From Capnocytophaga sp. oral taxon 338 str. F0234 (GTDB lineage Bacteria > Bacteroidota > Bacteroidia > Flavobacteriales > Flavobacteriaceae): 64,000 nt of DNA. Below are positions 16,677 to 25,314 of this stretch, piece by piece. Location of the stretch: assembly GCF_000192225.1 (NCBI RefSeq), contig NZ_GL872413.1, positions 963,402 through 1,027,401 of the forward strand, in the 5' to 3' direction. The notes beneath the pieces were generated by a model, which saw nothing but the letters and a program-made list of their open reading frames with translations, was not told where the DNA came from and ran no database searches. Both the position numbers and the translations under genes were made by a program. The first letter of the stretch is position 1. The number at the start of each line of letters is the position of its first letter.

Positions 16677-17234
16677 TTACCTATTTATGAAATTAACTAT
16701 ATGATTATTTTTATTGAAAGCTCTTATAGTTTCCAATCTTTCACTTGAACATATCTTTTCCAATAATGTTTTTTGCATTTCAATTTCTTTAGCAATAATT
16801 GAATTATAATTTTCTTCCACTTCATAGCAAATATAAAAACATTGGAAAGGCATATCGCTACAATAGTTGATACTATTAATATCTTTATTTATCATATAAT
16901 CAAAACCATAGGCGACACATAAAGAGGGCTTTTGAGCCAAGTCAGATATAGTAGTAGCTATTTCTTCCATATCGGGAGTTAGTCTGAAAACACAATTATC
17001 TATTATTTGTTGAATAATTAAAGGGTCTATTTTTGCTCCAGTACTAACATAATTAAATCCTCTGGACAAAATATTTTCTAATTCTTTATAATGGCCAAAA
17101 TCATATATGTCTGTATGATTATTACATAAGTCATAATATAAAGGCATCATTCGTTCAGCCATTGAGAAAGCAAAAAGCTCTCTCTCTTTATCATTTAAAG
17201 ATTCTATTCTTTGATATATTATTACATTATCCAT
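16677..17234 (-). CDS. DUF416-like protein, likely immunity to the adjacent deaminase tip
   Basis: 185 residues, helical. The N-terminal half, with SLNDKERELFAFSMAERMMP, then LYYDLCNN and the later YKELENILSRGFNYV, follows the DUF416 (YjaG-like) pattern 'L....F....AeR..P.Y..f', a family repeatedly found beside polymorphic toxins. It starts 9 bases after the stop of the Rhs-tip/deaminase gene, the standard toxin-then-immunity order. Binding to that toxin is inferred from position only. Confidence 0.6.
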   Translation of the reverse strand: MDNVIIYQRIESLNDKERELFAFSMAERMMPLYYDLCNNHTDIYDFGHYKELENILSRGFNYVSTGAKIDPLIIQQIIDNCVFRLTPDMEEIATTISDLAQKPSLCVAYGFDYMINKDINSINYCSDMPFQCFYICYEVEENYNSIIAKEIEMQKTLLEKICSSERLETIRAFNKNNHIVNFINR

Positions 17235-17243
17235 CTTTGCAAT

Positions 17244-17846
17244 CTATTTTCCTTTTTTACTTTTTTTGCCTGTTGTTTCTGTCTCAAATTTTATATTCTT
17301 TTCTTCCATTAAAGTTTGGCAATCTATACATATTTTAGAACTGGCTTCAATTGCTATTATTCCATTGTTAGACCTCGCTAATGCTTCTTCTGCGTGAACA
17401 TTTTCTAATCTACTATGCACAACTGTAATATTATTATCCTCAGCCCATTTCACAATTTTACTATCAACTTTTGGGGTGCTTGAAGAAACAAATAATGTAC
17501 CATATTCATTTACACCAACAGCTGTAACTCTTCTTTTTTGAGCAAATTTATCCAAATTACTGTGAGCTTCTTTTGCTAAATCTTGTAATTCATTTAGCCC
17601 AAATACATCAACCCAACTATTTGTATCGTGAACATAAGCGTACAACGTAGGATTATTCCCTGCCAACCCTATCGGGTCTTGGCTTATGTAACAGCCTGTC
17701 TCTGAATTATACCATCTGTACCTATTATAATATAATTTTTCTATTATAAGTTCTTCTTGATACCCTCTGGACTTCAATTCTACCCCTCCAAACCTCAATT
17801 TTACTCCTCCGGACTTCAATTTTACTCCTCCAGACCTCAAATGCAC
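17244..17846 (-). CDS. Orphan Rhs tip with cytidine-deaminase-like toxin domain
   Basis: 200 residues from a GTG start. Residues 1-30 are an odd heptapeptide repeat (LRSGGVK, LKSGGVK, LRFGGVE, LKSRGYQ) encoded by 21-nt DNA repeats. Residues 38-83 are the Rhs core box (YYNRYRWYNSETGCY, ISQDPIGLAGNNP, VDVFGL). After it comes a separate domain with H151-A-E153 and C173-x-x-C176 (NVHAEEAL and KICIDCQTL), the zinc-binding pattern of the cytidine-deaminase superfamily. Polymorphic toxins of this fold deaminate nucleic acid bases. The Rhs barrel is absent, so this is a displaced tip that probably needs recombination onto a full Rhs gene to be delivered. The next gene is a likely immunity protein. 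Confidence 0.75.
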   Translation of the reverse strand: MHLRSGGVKLKSGGVKLRFGGVELKSRGYQEELIIEKLYYNRYRWYNSETGCYISQDPIGLAGNNPTLYAYVHDTNSWVDVFGLNELQDLAKEAHSNLDKFAQKRRVTAVGVNEYGTLFVSSSTPKVDSKIVKWAEDNNITVVHSRLENVHAEEALARSNNGIIAIEASSKICIDCQTLMEEKNIKFETETTGKKSKKGK

Positions 17847-18028
17847 CGCAACGGAGCATTACAAGACCGCAACGGAGCATTACAGGACTGCAACGGAGGG
17901 CTTCTGAAGTGGTAATTTGGTGTAAAATTATCCTATGGAGGACTAAAAAACACCTACGGAGGACTAAAAAAGAGGTTTGTACTACTAAAAAACTCCATCA
18001 GAGTTGTTTTATAGCGGTTCCGATGGAG
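17760..18028. repeat. 21-nt repeats with GGAG core, in both orientations
   Basis: Three groups of 21-nt units share GGAG(G/C)A.TA.AA. At 17760-17845 the units read on the minus strand (cGGAGGAGTAAAATTGAAGTc). At 17846-17900 two and a half plus-strand units read GCAACGGAGCATTACAAGACC. At 17935-17978 two units read ctaCGGAGGACTAAAAAACAC. CTCCATC (17993-17999) and GATGGAG (18022-18028) form a final inverted pair. The first group is translated as part of the Rhs-tip gene. No further gene is visible in 17847-18105. Confidence 0.75.
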
Positions 18029-18105
18029 AGTAAGAAAGAAAATACATACTTTACGTACGAATAATCGGTGGGGTTGCCTGATAATTGTCGTTATTGTGCA
18101 TTAGC

Positions 18106-18239
18106 TTAGCATTGTATCCCCCTATGTTTAGCCTTTCTAAAACTGCGGTAGTGGTCGGAGATTATCGAATAATGTTTATTGCCTTGTGTTTTAGCGACAG
18201 AAACAAATTTTGGAAAACCTACGTCGTTATTTCACTTTA
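18106..18239 (-). pseudogene. Degenerate Rhs fragment
   Basis: The minus strand begins EITT then a stop. One frame over it continues VGFPKFVSVAKTQGNKHYS followed by IISDH. This aligns with the Rhs stretch EITTW.FE..F.P.AK..gk.YSI..DH seen intact at 16487-16669. The piece is shifted, stopped and truncated before any core box or toxin. Confidence 0.65.
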
Positions 18240-18240
18240 A

Positions 18241-18573
18241 TTATATACTATTTTTTAATTTATTAAAATACTTTTCCAACATTTTTACATTGTTTTTTCT
18301 ATCAATTTTACCATCCGTTTTATCCGTATAAACAAACCATTTTTCTGCTAAATCATCAAATAGTTGTTTTCCTAAGTCTGTTAAATCGCTTTCCTTGATG
18401 ATTGTATCAATATTCAAATCACCTTGTTCATCGAAGGGATTTTTCTGTAAGAGCTCTTTTTCACAAGAAAAACGGAGTAAATGAAAACATATAGTAAACA
18501 TTGCTATCTTATCATCTTTCATTGGATAAGCATTAATCATACTGCTAACATTTAATAATACTGTATCTTTCAT
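18241..18573 (-). CDS. Hypothetical helical protein, possible immunity protein
   Basis: 110 residues from ATG 18573 (MKDTVLLNVSSMINAYPMKD). A longer in-frame start at 18657 would overlap the upstream gene and adds an unlikely leader, so the shorter form is preferred. Mostly helical, acidic, cytoplasmic. No family recognised. It ends directly before an Rhs remnant in the orphan array. Confidence 0.45.
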   Translation of the reverse strand: MKDTVLLNVSSMINAYPMKDDKIAMFTICFHLLRFSCEKELLQKNPFDEQGDLNIDTIIKESDLTDLGKQLFDDLAEKWFVYTDKTDGKIDRKNNVKMLEKYFNKLKNSI

Positions 18574-18622
18574 ATTTTTATAATTTGTGTTGGAACAAAA
18601 GATATGATATATTATGCTGTTA

Positions 18623-19072
18623 CTAACTTTTTGTGTAAAAGGATAATATATCACCATAGTTATGGGTGTTACTGATGCATTCTATAACTATATTTTTATT
18701 AGGGAATTTATGTTTAAAATAAATACTCCAAGAAAATTGTAAGAACTCAGCTATGTTTTTAAATAATTTATCATCTGTAATATCAGTACAATGAGCAAAT
18801 AAATCATATAAATATAATTTATTTATCTCAAATTCTATTTCACTACTATTGTTATATTTCTTTTTGAGATTCTCATAGAGAAAATAATCATAATTATCCT
18901 TTAATAAAATACAGTTCTCAATTTCTATAATCTCAGGAAATAGCAATTTACCTATAATCAAAATGTCATCAGGATGAATATTAAAACTTATATATTGATA
19001 TATGTCAATATTATCTTTCTGAGACCATCTGTTTTTCCATTCTATATACTTACCTATCTCTTCTAAATTCAT
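18623..19072 (-). CDS. Hypothetical protein in the immunity array
   Basis: 149 residues, strongly acidic and rich in aromatic and Asn residues, no signal peptide or membrane segment. It begins MNLEEIGKYIEWKNRW and contains AHCTDITDDKLFKNIAEFLQ near 94-113. No family recognised. AT-rich codon use and position between other orphan small genes point to horizontally moved immunity-type cargo. Confidence 0.45.
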   Translation of the reverse strand: MNLEEIGKYIEWKNRWSQKDNIDIYQYISFNIHPDDILIIGKLLFPEIIEIENCILLKDNYDYFLYENLKKKYNNSSEIEFEINKLYLYDLFAHCTDITDDKLFKNIAEFLQFSWSIYFKHKFPNKNIVIECISNTHNYGDILSFYTKS

Positions 19073-19180
19073 ATATTAAATATTTCGGGGGATTTCTTCC
19101 TTTATCAATTTCTAAACGCTTAGTTCTATTGTTTATAATTAAAGTTGGAGTACCTTCTTCATTTATTTATACGTTTAAAA

Positions 19181-19540
19181 TTAATCATCATTAAACCGCC
19201 CACATTCAAGAACAACATCTTTAATTTCATTTGATTCAATAAGAAAATCTAATTGTTCTAAAGAAATATCTAAAGGAAATTTTCTATTGCTTTTAATATA
19301 ATTCTGCAATAAACTTACTATAATATCAAATTGAGTTAGAGACATAAAAACAATAATAGTACTATCTTTTATAACTATTTTTGATTCTTCGGACTGTACA
19401 ATTTGCAAACTTGTTCCATTACGAGAGATAAAGCTACTATTTTTTGATGTAAATAATTTGTAAAAAGCCTCTATATCTTCTTCATTTATGGATATGATTA
19501 AAACATCTTTGTAAGTATTTATTGTTATTATATCTTTCAT
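19181..19540 (-). CDS. Hypothetical protein in the immunity array
   Basis: 119 residues, alpha/beta, acidic, cytoplasmic. It opens MKDIITINTYKDVLIISI and ends VVLECGRFNDD. No family recognised. It follows a short broken frame (19552-19680) containing LNPSVGISGIIITDDKTL. Possible orphan immunity gene. Confidence 0.4.
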   Translation of the reverse strand: MKDIITINTYKDVLIISINEEDIEAFYKLFTSKNSSFISRNGTSLQIVQSEESKIVIKDSTIIVFMSLTQFDIIVSLLQNYIKSNRKFPLDISLEQLDFLIESNEIKDVVLECGRFNDD

Positions 19541-19551
19541 TTTCTCTGTTT

Positions 19552-19680
19552 TTATAATGTTTTATCATCAGTTATAATGATACCCGATATACCAACAGAA
19601 GGATTTAAATAATAAATAATCAGATGATTGTTACGATTATTATGATAGTTTGATAAATCAGTATTACCTCAATCTCAGTC
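19552..19680 (-). other. Short broken frame between immunity-like genes
   Basis: About 43 codons on the minus strand run out of the 3' end of the neighbouring gene without a start and end at TAA 19552. The last residues read YYLNPSVGISGIIITDDK. It looks like the 3' end of a lost accessory gene. Confidence 0.35.
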
Positions 19681-20332
19681 CCTGCAAATATGCCATCTTC
19701 ATTTCTCCCGCTCCGACAAACTCATTGTATTTAGGATCTATGTTATCTTCTTTCATATTTAATAAGGTATTATATAGTTTCATATATTGTCCTTTGTACC
19801 GACATTGGTTTATCTTCGTTTGAAATACTTGCTCTGCCGTTTCTTTTCCGCCGAATACAAGAAAATATGATAACGAAATGTCTAGCTTCTGGGTAATGCC
19901 GTATTCGATAATTTCGTCCGATGATTTGCAAAATACATCAAACAACGGAAGTACCGTATCGGTAAGGGCTTTTTGTATTTCAGAAACTGTCCGTGCATAA
20001 CTGGTTTTTGCAAGATTCCATATTTTATATTCAGCCCCAAGGATATAGCAAAGCTGTTTCCCCCAAACTATTCCGGTGCAATATTCGTTTTTATAGGCTT
20101 TAATATCAAACGTTTTTACGGCTTTTGAATATACAGTGATATGCGGAATAATCGTAACGGAATTTTCATCATTATAATGTGAAGACTGAAAATAAACCTG
20201 CAACGTAATATCCTTATTCGGTCTTTTTGAAACGGTTTGCCCTTTTTGTGCTACCTTAAATCCGTGCAAGATTAATACTTCTGCTATCTCGTTGCATCCC
20301 TTTAAAAATATTTCCCTCGGTTTCTTACTCAT
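19664..20332 (-). CDS. Immunity-like protein, paralogue of the 14489 gene
   Basis: 222 residues, soluble. Conserved with the 14489-15145 product in SKKPREIFLKGCNE, NKDITLQVYFQSSHYN, PHITVYSKAVK, FGGKETAEQVF and the C-terminal MKMAYLQGLRL. The two differ strongly elsewhere, so they are old paralogues rather than a recent duplication. It is the most upstream intact gene of the orphan array. Function unknown; immunity is inferred from context. Confidence 0.5.
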   Translation of the reverse strand: MSKKPREIFLKGCNEIAEVLILHGFKVAQKGQTVSKRPNKDITLQVYFQSSHYNDENSVTIIPHITVYSKAVKTFDIKAYKNEYCTGIVWGKQLCYILGAEYKIWNLAKTSYARTVSEIQKALTDTVLPLFDVFCKSSDEIIEYGITQKLDISLSYFLVFGGKETAEQVFQTKINQCRYKGQYMKLYNTLLNMKEDNIDPKYNEFVGAGEMKMAYLQGLRLR

Positions 20333-20374
20333 AAAATGGTCTCTCCTTATAGTTGAATGTATGAATAATTTATG

Positions 20375-20782
20375 TTACTTATTATTTGCTTCTATAAAAA
20401 CCACCTCAAATATCTTACTCCAATTCTTACCCGTGATGAAGAACGTACTACGCCTAGCGTGATAAGCAATGCCATTAAGAACATCTAAATCAGGAGTTTG
20501 TTCTACTTTTTCTTTTAATCCTCGTACATCTACAACGCCTTCTATAGCACCATTATTGGGGTTGATAATCATAATACCATTTTTTAGATAAGTATTAGCA
20601 TATATTTTCCCGTCTACAAATTCTAATTCGTTAGCATTGGTAAAAATAGACTTATTAGTACATAGTTGTAAACTGTCTACTTCTTCAAAAGTGTTAGGAT
20701 TGAGTATCCAAATCTTTTCTGAACCATCACTTTTGTAAAGTTTATCACTACCGTTATGACAGAGTCCCCAACCTTCTTTGCT
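20375..20782 (-). pseudogene. 5'-truncated glutaminyl-peptide cyclotransferase
   Basis: The minus-strand frame from about 20780 reads KEGWGLCHNGSDKLYKSDGS, then IWILNPNTFEEVDSL, then VDGKIYANTY and NGIAYHARRSTFFITGKNW, ending at TAA 20375. This is the C-terminal half of the bacterial GCT-type (PF05096) propeller enzyme that forms pyroglutamate at protein N-termini. An in-frame TAA lies directly before KEGWG and the N-terminal half is missing. It marks the boundary between core sequence and the immunity array. Confidence 0.75.
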
Positions 20783-20873
20783 TTAAAAATATCCTTTTTT
20801 TGATATATCTATTTTATTAGAATAAGAACTTTCATAAAAAGAGTATAAACTTTTATTAGATAAAAGTTTATAC

Positions 20874-20908
20874 AAAAAGAGCTTCAGAGAATTTCGAAGC
20901 TCTTTTTT
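20874..20908 (-). terminator. Terminator of the HmuS-like gene
   Basis: A 12-bp stem (20874-20885 with 20896-20907) and 10-base loop with flanking A- and T-runs lies just after the chelatase stop at 20914. It could work on both strands. Confidence 0.8.
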
Positions 20909-20913
20909 GATGA

Positions 20914-23900
20914 CTATTTTTTTCTTCTTCTTCTTATGAAAACTATTAATCCTACAAAAGCAAGCAACACTGCTATAGAAACCCATAGGGTATTGAAAGA
21001 TACTTTCTTTTGTTCTCCTGTGATGGAGTTTTCTTCTTTTTTTAGAATCCTACTGTTCTTAGTGTCAAACTCCTCACTATTGGCTTGTTGTGCTTTAGTG
21101 AGTTGAGACTGATAAGTTTGAGCATTAGTAGGGGAGGCTTTTTGCATGATATATTGCTGTAACTTTTTGTTTTCAGATGAAAATTGAGAGGATTCTACAC
21201 CAAATTCTTTAACAAGATTGGTATGTAACTCTACAAGCTTAGTTACTTGTGCTTGTGATGCCTTCCACATTCCTTTACGAGTGGCTTCCAACATTACTGC
21301 TGTTACTTCTTCCAAGGAAGCAACATTCTTTCGTTTGATAAAATCAGTTACTCCTAATTTGAGCTTATCCTCTATATAAATTTCATATACCTCATTCCAA
21401 AGAGCATCATCAATTAATTCAGGTCGAGTAGCTTCCCATCCATGCATATTGGTAACAATCTCTTGTATTTGTCCAGCACTGGAAGCTTCCCCTTTCATCA
21501 TTTCCTTGATATACTTAGGGTTGAGTACCGTAGCTCGTGCTTCAACTCCTATAGCTTCTTTAAGTTCTTGAATATGCATATTCTTATGATTACGATAATC
21601 GGCGAGATAAGCATCAGGATCCTTGCCTGTAACTTCTTTGATTGCGGCATTCATACCTCCCATGAATTCGTATACATGATCTAAACTAAGAGCTCCCCAG
21701 GTATTATTTTGTCTAGGTTGGATAAGTACATCGGCATTTTTAATAGCTGCACGGAACATGCCGTTTTGAAATTTACTCCAATTTTCTCTACTTCCATAGA
21801 AAGCACCCATATTGTGCATGTATACTTCCGCAATATCTTTCTGGGTTTCCCACTTATCTCCAGCATTAATAAGTTCTTTAATGCCAGTATCATATCTTCC
21901 TTGTAATCCTCCAAAGATACGCTGAGTGGACATTTCACGGGCATCTTTAGGAGGTACTCCTGCTTCTACTAATTCTTTCTCTATATTCACTGTACCAGCG
22001 CTTACTTCATTAGGATAGGTTTCTTGAGGTAAGGCACTTACCATTTCAATAGCTTTAGTAATTAAAAATAGGCGAGAGGCGGCTAAGTCACGAAATTGTC
22101 CAGAGGTCTGTATTACCACATCTATACGAGGTCTTTTAAGTTCTTCAGAAGGAATTAGGCGAATGTCTCCTACTCTTCCAAAAGTATCCCATATAGGTTC
22201 CACCCCTAACATATATAATGCTTGAGCTATGGAAACTCCCTCAGTTTCCACAAATTCAGAACTCCAAAAAGTATAGGCTATTTTTTTAGGAAAAGTTCCA
22301 TGTTTTTCCTTATATTCATTAATGATATTTTGAGCTAAAACGACTCCTCTTTCCCATGCTAATTTAGAAGGGGTAGCTTCTGCGTTTACGGAATAGAGAT
22401 TGTGCCCTGTAGGGACTCCTTTAGGATTTGCTACAGCATCTCCCCCTGAAGAGGGAGATGTATATCCTCCATTGAGTGCATTAAAAAAAGCTTTCTCTTC
22501 TAATTTTGGGCTACTTTCTAAACCTTCTTTATAGACACTTACACTTGTAATTGCTTTTTCTATATCTGTGATGGCACGAGCGCGATCTATTTTTGCCTTT
22601 TTAATAGCTATCTCAGCTAATTCCTTTTCACTAAGAGGTTTATTCTCTATTTTCTTTACAGGAGCTTTTTTTGTTTTAGTAGCCTTTCCTATAGCATCAG
22701 GTTTCTTACTCTTTTCTGTATCAGGTTTTTGCTGAGAATTAGAAGCCTTTGTCATCTGTTTTTTTAGGAAATAAGGCATGCTACCCTCTTCTTCTTGAGC
22801 CATTATTTCCTTTGATTTTTGCAATTCTTCTGAAGTTATTTTAGCATACTCACAGATAAGTTCATTTGTTACAGGCTTTCCTGATAAAATCTGTTGTACA
22901 AGTGCTTTTGCTGGATTCAGATATTTTTCTGAAAAAAATACTTTTCTCTTTAGATCATTTTCTGTAACCTTTCCATTAAGTTTATCTAAAGATGCTAAAC
23001 TATAAGCAATAGGATCAACAGACATGGCCATGGCAGTTGAATTGATTTTGTCAGGAGAATAAGGTATCCCCATCGTATAGAGTTCTCCATTGATTTTTTC
23101 AGTGGCTATTTCCTCTGCGAAATTGGATAGTCGGTCTATTTCGGTTTCTGTATAGGGATTACTAAGAATACTATCTAAGCGCAAGTCACGATGTAGTCCC
23201 ATGTTGACTGCTAATTTTTTGATATGCAAAGAAATGGTATTTTTATCAGTGGAATTTTTTGCTTTTTGGTAAGAGAGAATAGCATTTTCTAGTTCATTGA
23301 AAGTGTTACGCATATCACTTTCAGTAAAAGCAGGAGTAAGATAGGACACTAAAGAACCATAGGAACGGCGTTTAGCAGTCATCGCCTCTCCAATATTACC
23401 AATAGTATAATAATAAAAATGAGGTACAGTACCTACGAGAATATCTCCCCAGTCATAATCAGAAAGGGTTACTTGCTTATTAGGAGTAAACTCCAAAGAT
23501 CCATGAGTGCCAAAATGGATTAGAGCATCAGCCTTAAGTCCATTTTGTATCCATAAATATGATCCTATATAGGCATAAGGAGGAATTTCTTTTACTCCAT
23601 GTTGTACTTTGAAATCATCTTCTGTACTAATAGCAGCAGGAGGTTGTGGTAAAATGGTTATGTTTCCAAAAGAAACTTGAGCCACAGCTAAATAATCCTT
23701 CCCATTTTTGACGGTATTAAGATAAGTTCCTGGTATAGCCCCGTTATGAGCAATTACTTCTTTATATAGAGACTTTGGAAGTGCTTTTTGGAGCCAATTG
23801 TCCAATTCTGCTGCCTCAACCAAAGCAGGATTTCCATTAAAGAATCTTTCTATTTCTCCTTTAGAACTTGCTCTATAAGTATTTGCTTGATTGTTAAGTA

Positions 23901-25134
23901 TCGTATTGAATTGTTCCGCAGTAGGAGGGAGGTTATCTACTTTATATCCTTCTTTTTTAAGCTGTTGTAAGAAATGATAAAGAGATTCAACTACTTCTAA
24001 CCCTTGTCCTACAGGCGGATTTTTCCCCACTCCTTTGAAATAAACAATGGCTAATTTTTTATCCTGATTTTGTTTCTTCTTAAGTTCAATGAAGTTATGT
24101 ATGATTTTAGCAAACTTTGCTGTGCGATTTCCAATAGCATTAAGAAAGTAATAACCATCTTTATTTTTTTCTTGGGCTATAACTACATAAGGATAAAGTG
24201 CCCCGTCTAATTCTGGCATAACAACGGTTTGCCCTAAAAAGCCACCAGACATACCCATGGGATCTTTTTCCCAATTCTCTTTAAGAGAGAGTACGGAAAG
24301 TCCTGTAAAGATAGGAATATTTTTTTGTTTGATCCAGTTAATGAATGTTTCAGGAGCCCCCATCATCATTTGTCCATGAGGGAAATACACAATGGCATCA
24401 GGATTGATATCTTCTAGAAATTCTATTCTTTTGGCTTGTGCAGTAAAAGGATATACATTCATTCCTTCATTTTGTAGGGCTGAAATAACCCCATTGAGAT
24501 GCTCTTTGTTCCCACCAAAAGGTTCATGTAATCCTGATACGACAGCAATACGAGGCGCATTTTCTTTGTAATAATTATTCTTCTTTAGATATTCTTCATA
24601 CGCCTGTAAATTATTGAAAGAAAGTTCGTCATCCAGATGGAAGTATACGTTTTCTTTACGTTCAATTGCTGGAGCTGGTTCGGTAGCAAACCATTTTTTA
24701 TCAATATATTTGCGTACATATCGAGCTAAGTTTTGATAATTATTTTTATTAGCACTCTCTAAGTATTCTGATATTCGCTTTTGATCTTTTTCATTGAGGC
24801 TATTAATATCATTATCCGGATTAGTAACAGCAAAACTATGGAAAGGTACCCTTTGTGAAGTTTCTATAAGGAGATTGCGTTGTTCTTCACTTATTTTCAT
24901 ACCCATTCCCCAAATAAGTACAAAGTCATAATTTTTGAGTCTATCAAGTTCTTCTAGAGGGACTTCCTCAAATTTGATAAACCTATCCTTATTGGATAAT
25001 GCCACATTAGAGGACTGATAGCTCAGAAAATTTACCAGTGCAATACGCGTAGGCGCTATGTACTTGCGCCATACAAAGTAACCCAATATCCCAATAAATA
25101 ATAGGGAGGTAATAAGTAGGATCTTTTTTCTCAT
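20914..25134 (-). CDS. CobN/HmuS-like membrane-anchored chelatase
   Basis: 1406 residues of the CobN/ChlH/BchH large-chelatase family. The first 22 residues (MRKKILLITSLLFIGILGYF) form a signal anchor. A second membrane segment at about 1381-1400 precedes RRRRKK, so the body should face the periplasm and be anchored at both ends. Typical blocks include HFGTHGSLEFTPNKQVTLSD (about 540-560), VGTVPHFYYYTIGNIGEA and PRQNNTWGALSLDHVYEFMG. A Lys/Pro-rich linker lies near 780-830. No other cobalamin or chlorophyll gene is nearby. In Bacteroides such proteins are HmuS, implicated in removing iron from haem, so haem use is more likely than cobalt insertion. Unusually, no HmuY/HmuR-type genes adjoin it. 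Confidence 0.8.
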   Translation of the reverse strand: MRKKILLITSLLFIGILGYFVWRKYIAPTRIALVNFLSYQSSNVALSNKDRFIKFEEVPLEELDRLKNYDFVLIWGMGMKISEEQRNLLIETSQRVPFHSFAVTNPDNDINSLNEKDQKRISEYLESANKNNYQNLARYVRKYIDKKWFATEPAPAIERKENVYFHLDDELSFNNLQAYEEYLKKNNYYKENAPRIAVVSGLHEPFGGNKEHLNGVISALQNEGMNVYPFTAQAKRIEFLEDINPDAIVYFPHGQMMMGAPETFINWIKQKNIPIFTGLSVLSLKENWEKDPMGMSGGFLGQTVVMPELDGALYPYVVIAQEKNKDGYYFLNAIGNRTAKFAKIIHNFIELKKKQNQDKKLAIVYFKGVGKNPPVGQGLEVVESLYHFLQQLKKEGYKVDNLPPTAEQFNTILNNQANTYRASSKGEIERFFNGNPALVEAAELDNWLQKALPKSLYKEVIAHNGAIPGTYLNTVKNGKDYLAVAQVSFGNITILPQPPAAISTEDDFKVQHGVKEIPPYAYIGSYLWIQNGLKADALIHFGTHGSLEFTPNKQVTLSDYDWGDILVGTVPHFYYYTIGNIGEAMTAKRRSYGSLVSYLTPAFTESDMRNTFNELENAILSYQKAKNSTDKNTISLHIKKLAVNMGLHRDLRLDSILSNPYTETEIDRLSNFAEEIATEKINGELYTMGIPYSPDKINSTAMAMSVDPIAYSLASLDKLNGKVTENDLKRKVFFSEKYLNPAKALVQQILSGKPVTNELICEYAKITSEELQKSKEIMAQEEEGSMPYFLKKQMTKASNSQQKPDTEKSKKPDAIGKATKTKKAPVKKIENKPLSEKELAEIAIKKAKIDRARAITDIEKAITSVSVYKEGLESSPKLEEKAFFNALNGGYTSPSSGGDAVANPKGVPTGHNLYSVNAEATPSKLAWERGVVLAQNIINEYKEKHGTFPKKIAYTFWSSEFVETEGVSIAQALYMLGVEPIWDTFGRVGDIRLIPSEELKRPRIDVVIQTSGQFRDLAASRLFLITKAIEMVSALPQETYPNEVSAGTVNIEKELVEAGVPPKDAREMSTQRIFGGLQGRYDTGIKELINAGDKWETQKDIAEVYMHNMGAFYGSRENWSKFQNGMFRAAIKNADVLIQPRQNNTWGALSLDHVYEFMGGMNAAIKEVTGKDPDAYLADYRNHKNMHIQELKEAIGVEARATVLNPKYIKEMMKGEASSAGQIQEIVTNMHGWEATRPELIDDALWNEVYEIYIEDKLKLGVTDFIKRKNVASLEEVTAVMLEATRKGMWKASQAQVTKLVELHTNLVKEFGVESSQFSSENKKLQQYIMQKASPTNAQTYQSQLTKAQQANSEEFDTKNSRILKKEENSITGEQKKVSFNTLWVSIAVLLAFVGLIVFIRRRRKK

Positions 25135-25199
25135 AATAAGGAGATTAATATATTTTTCTTAATTAATAATTAGATTTATTTTATATAATTTGAATTCCG

Positions 25200-25207
25200 C
25201 AAAGGTA
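25200..25207 (-). promoter_or_regulatory. -7 element of the HmuS-like gene
   Basis: The minus strand reads TACCTTTG followed by C, 66 bases before the start at 25134. It is back-to-back with the tag promoter. Confidence 0.55.
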
Positions 25208-25281
25208 CAACTTTTTTTAAAATTATTACTTAGAATGAATAAAAATAATTATAGTTGTAATGTTTATATGAAAAAAATAAT

Positions 25282-25289
25282 TATCTTTG
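25282..25289 (+). promoter_or_regulatory. -7 element of tag
   Basis: TATCTTTG lies 26 bases before the tag ATG. A TTG at 25255 is 24 bases upstream, slightly further than usual. Confidence 0.55.
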
Positions 25290-25314
25290 AGTTTGGAAAG
25301 TAATTATAACAAGA

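Noticed and set aside
17760..17980. 21-nt repeats as a CRISPR array
   Set aside because: Units follow each other without unique spacers, orientation changes between groups and no cas gene is present.
20783..20986. 67-codon minus frame running across the terminator after the chelatase gene
   Set aside because: It lies antisense-free but crosses a strong hairpin, overlaps the chelatase end and has a lysine-only composition without any protein-like pattern.
20914..25134. Cobaltochelatase CobN of vitamin B12 synthesis
   Set aside because: No cobalamin genes nearby and the protein is membrane-anchored and probably periplasmic, unlike the soluble CobN of the CobNST complex.
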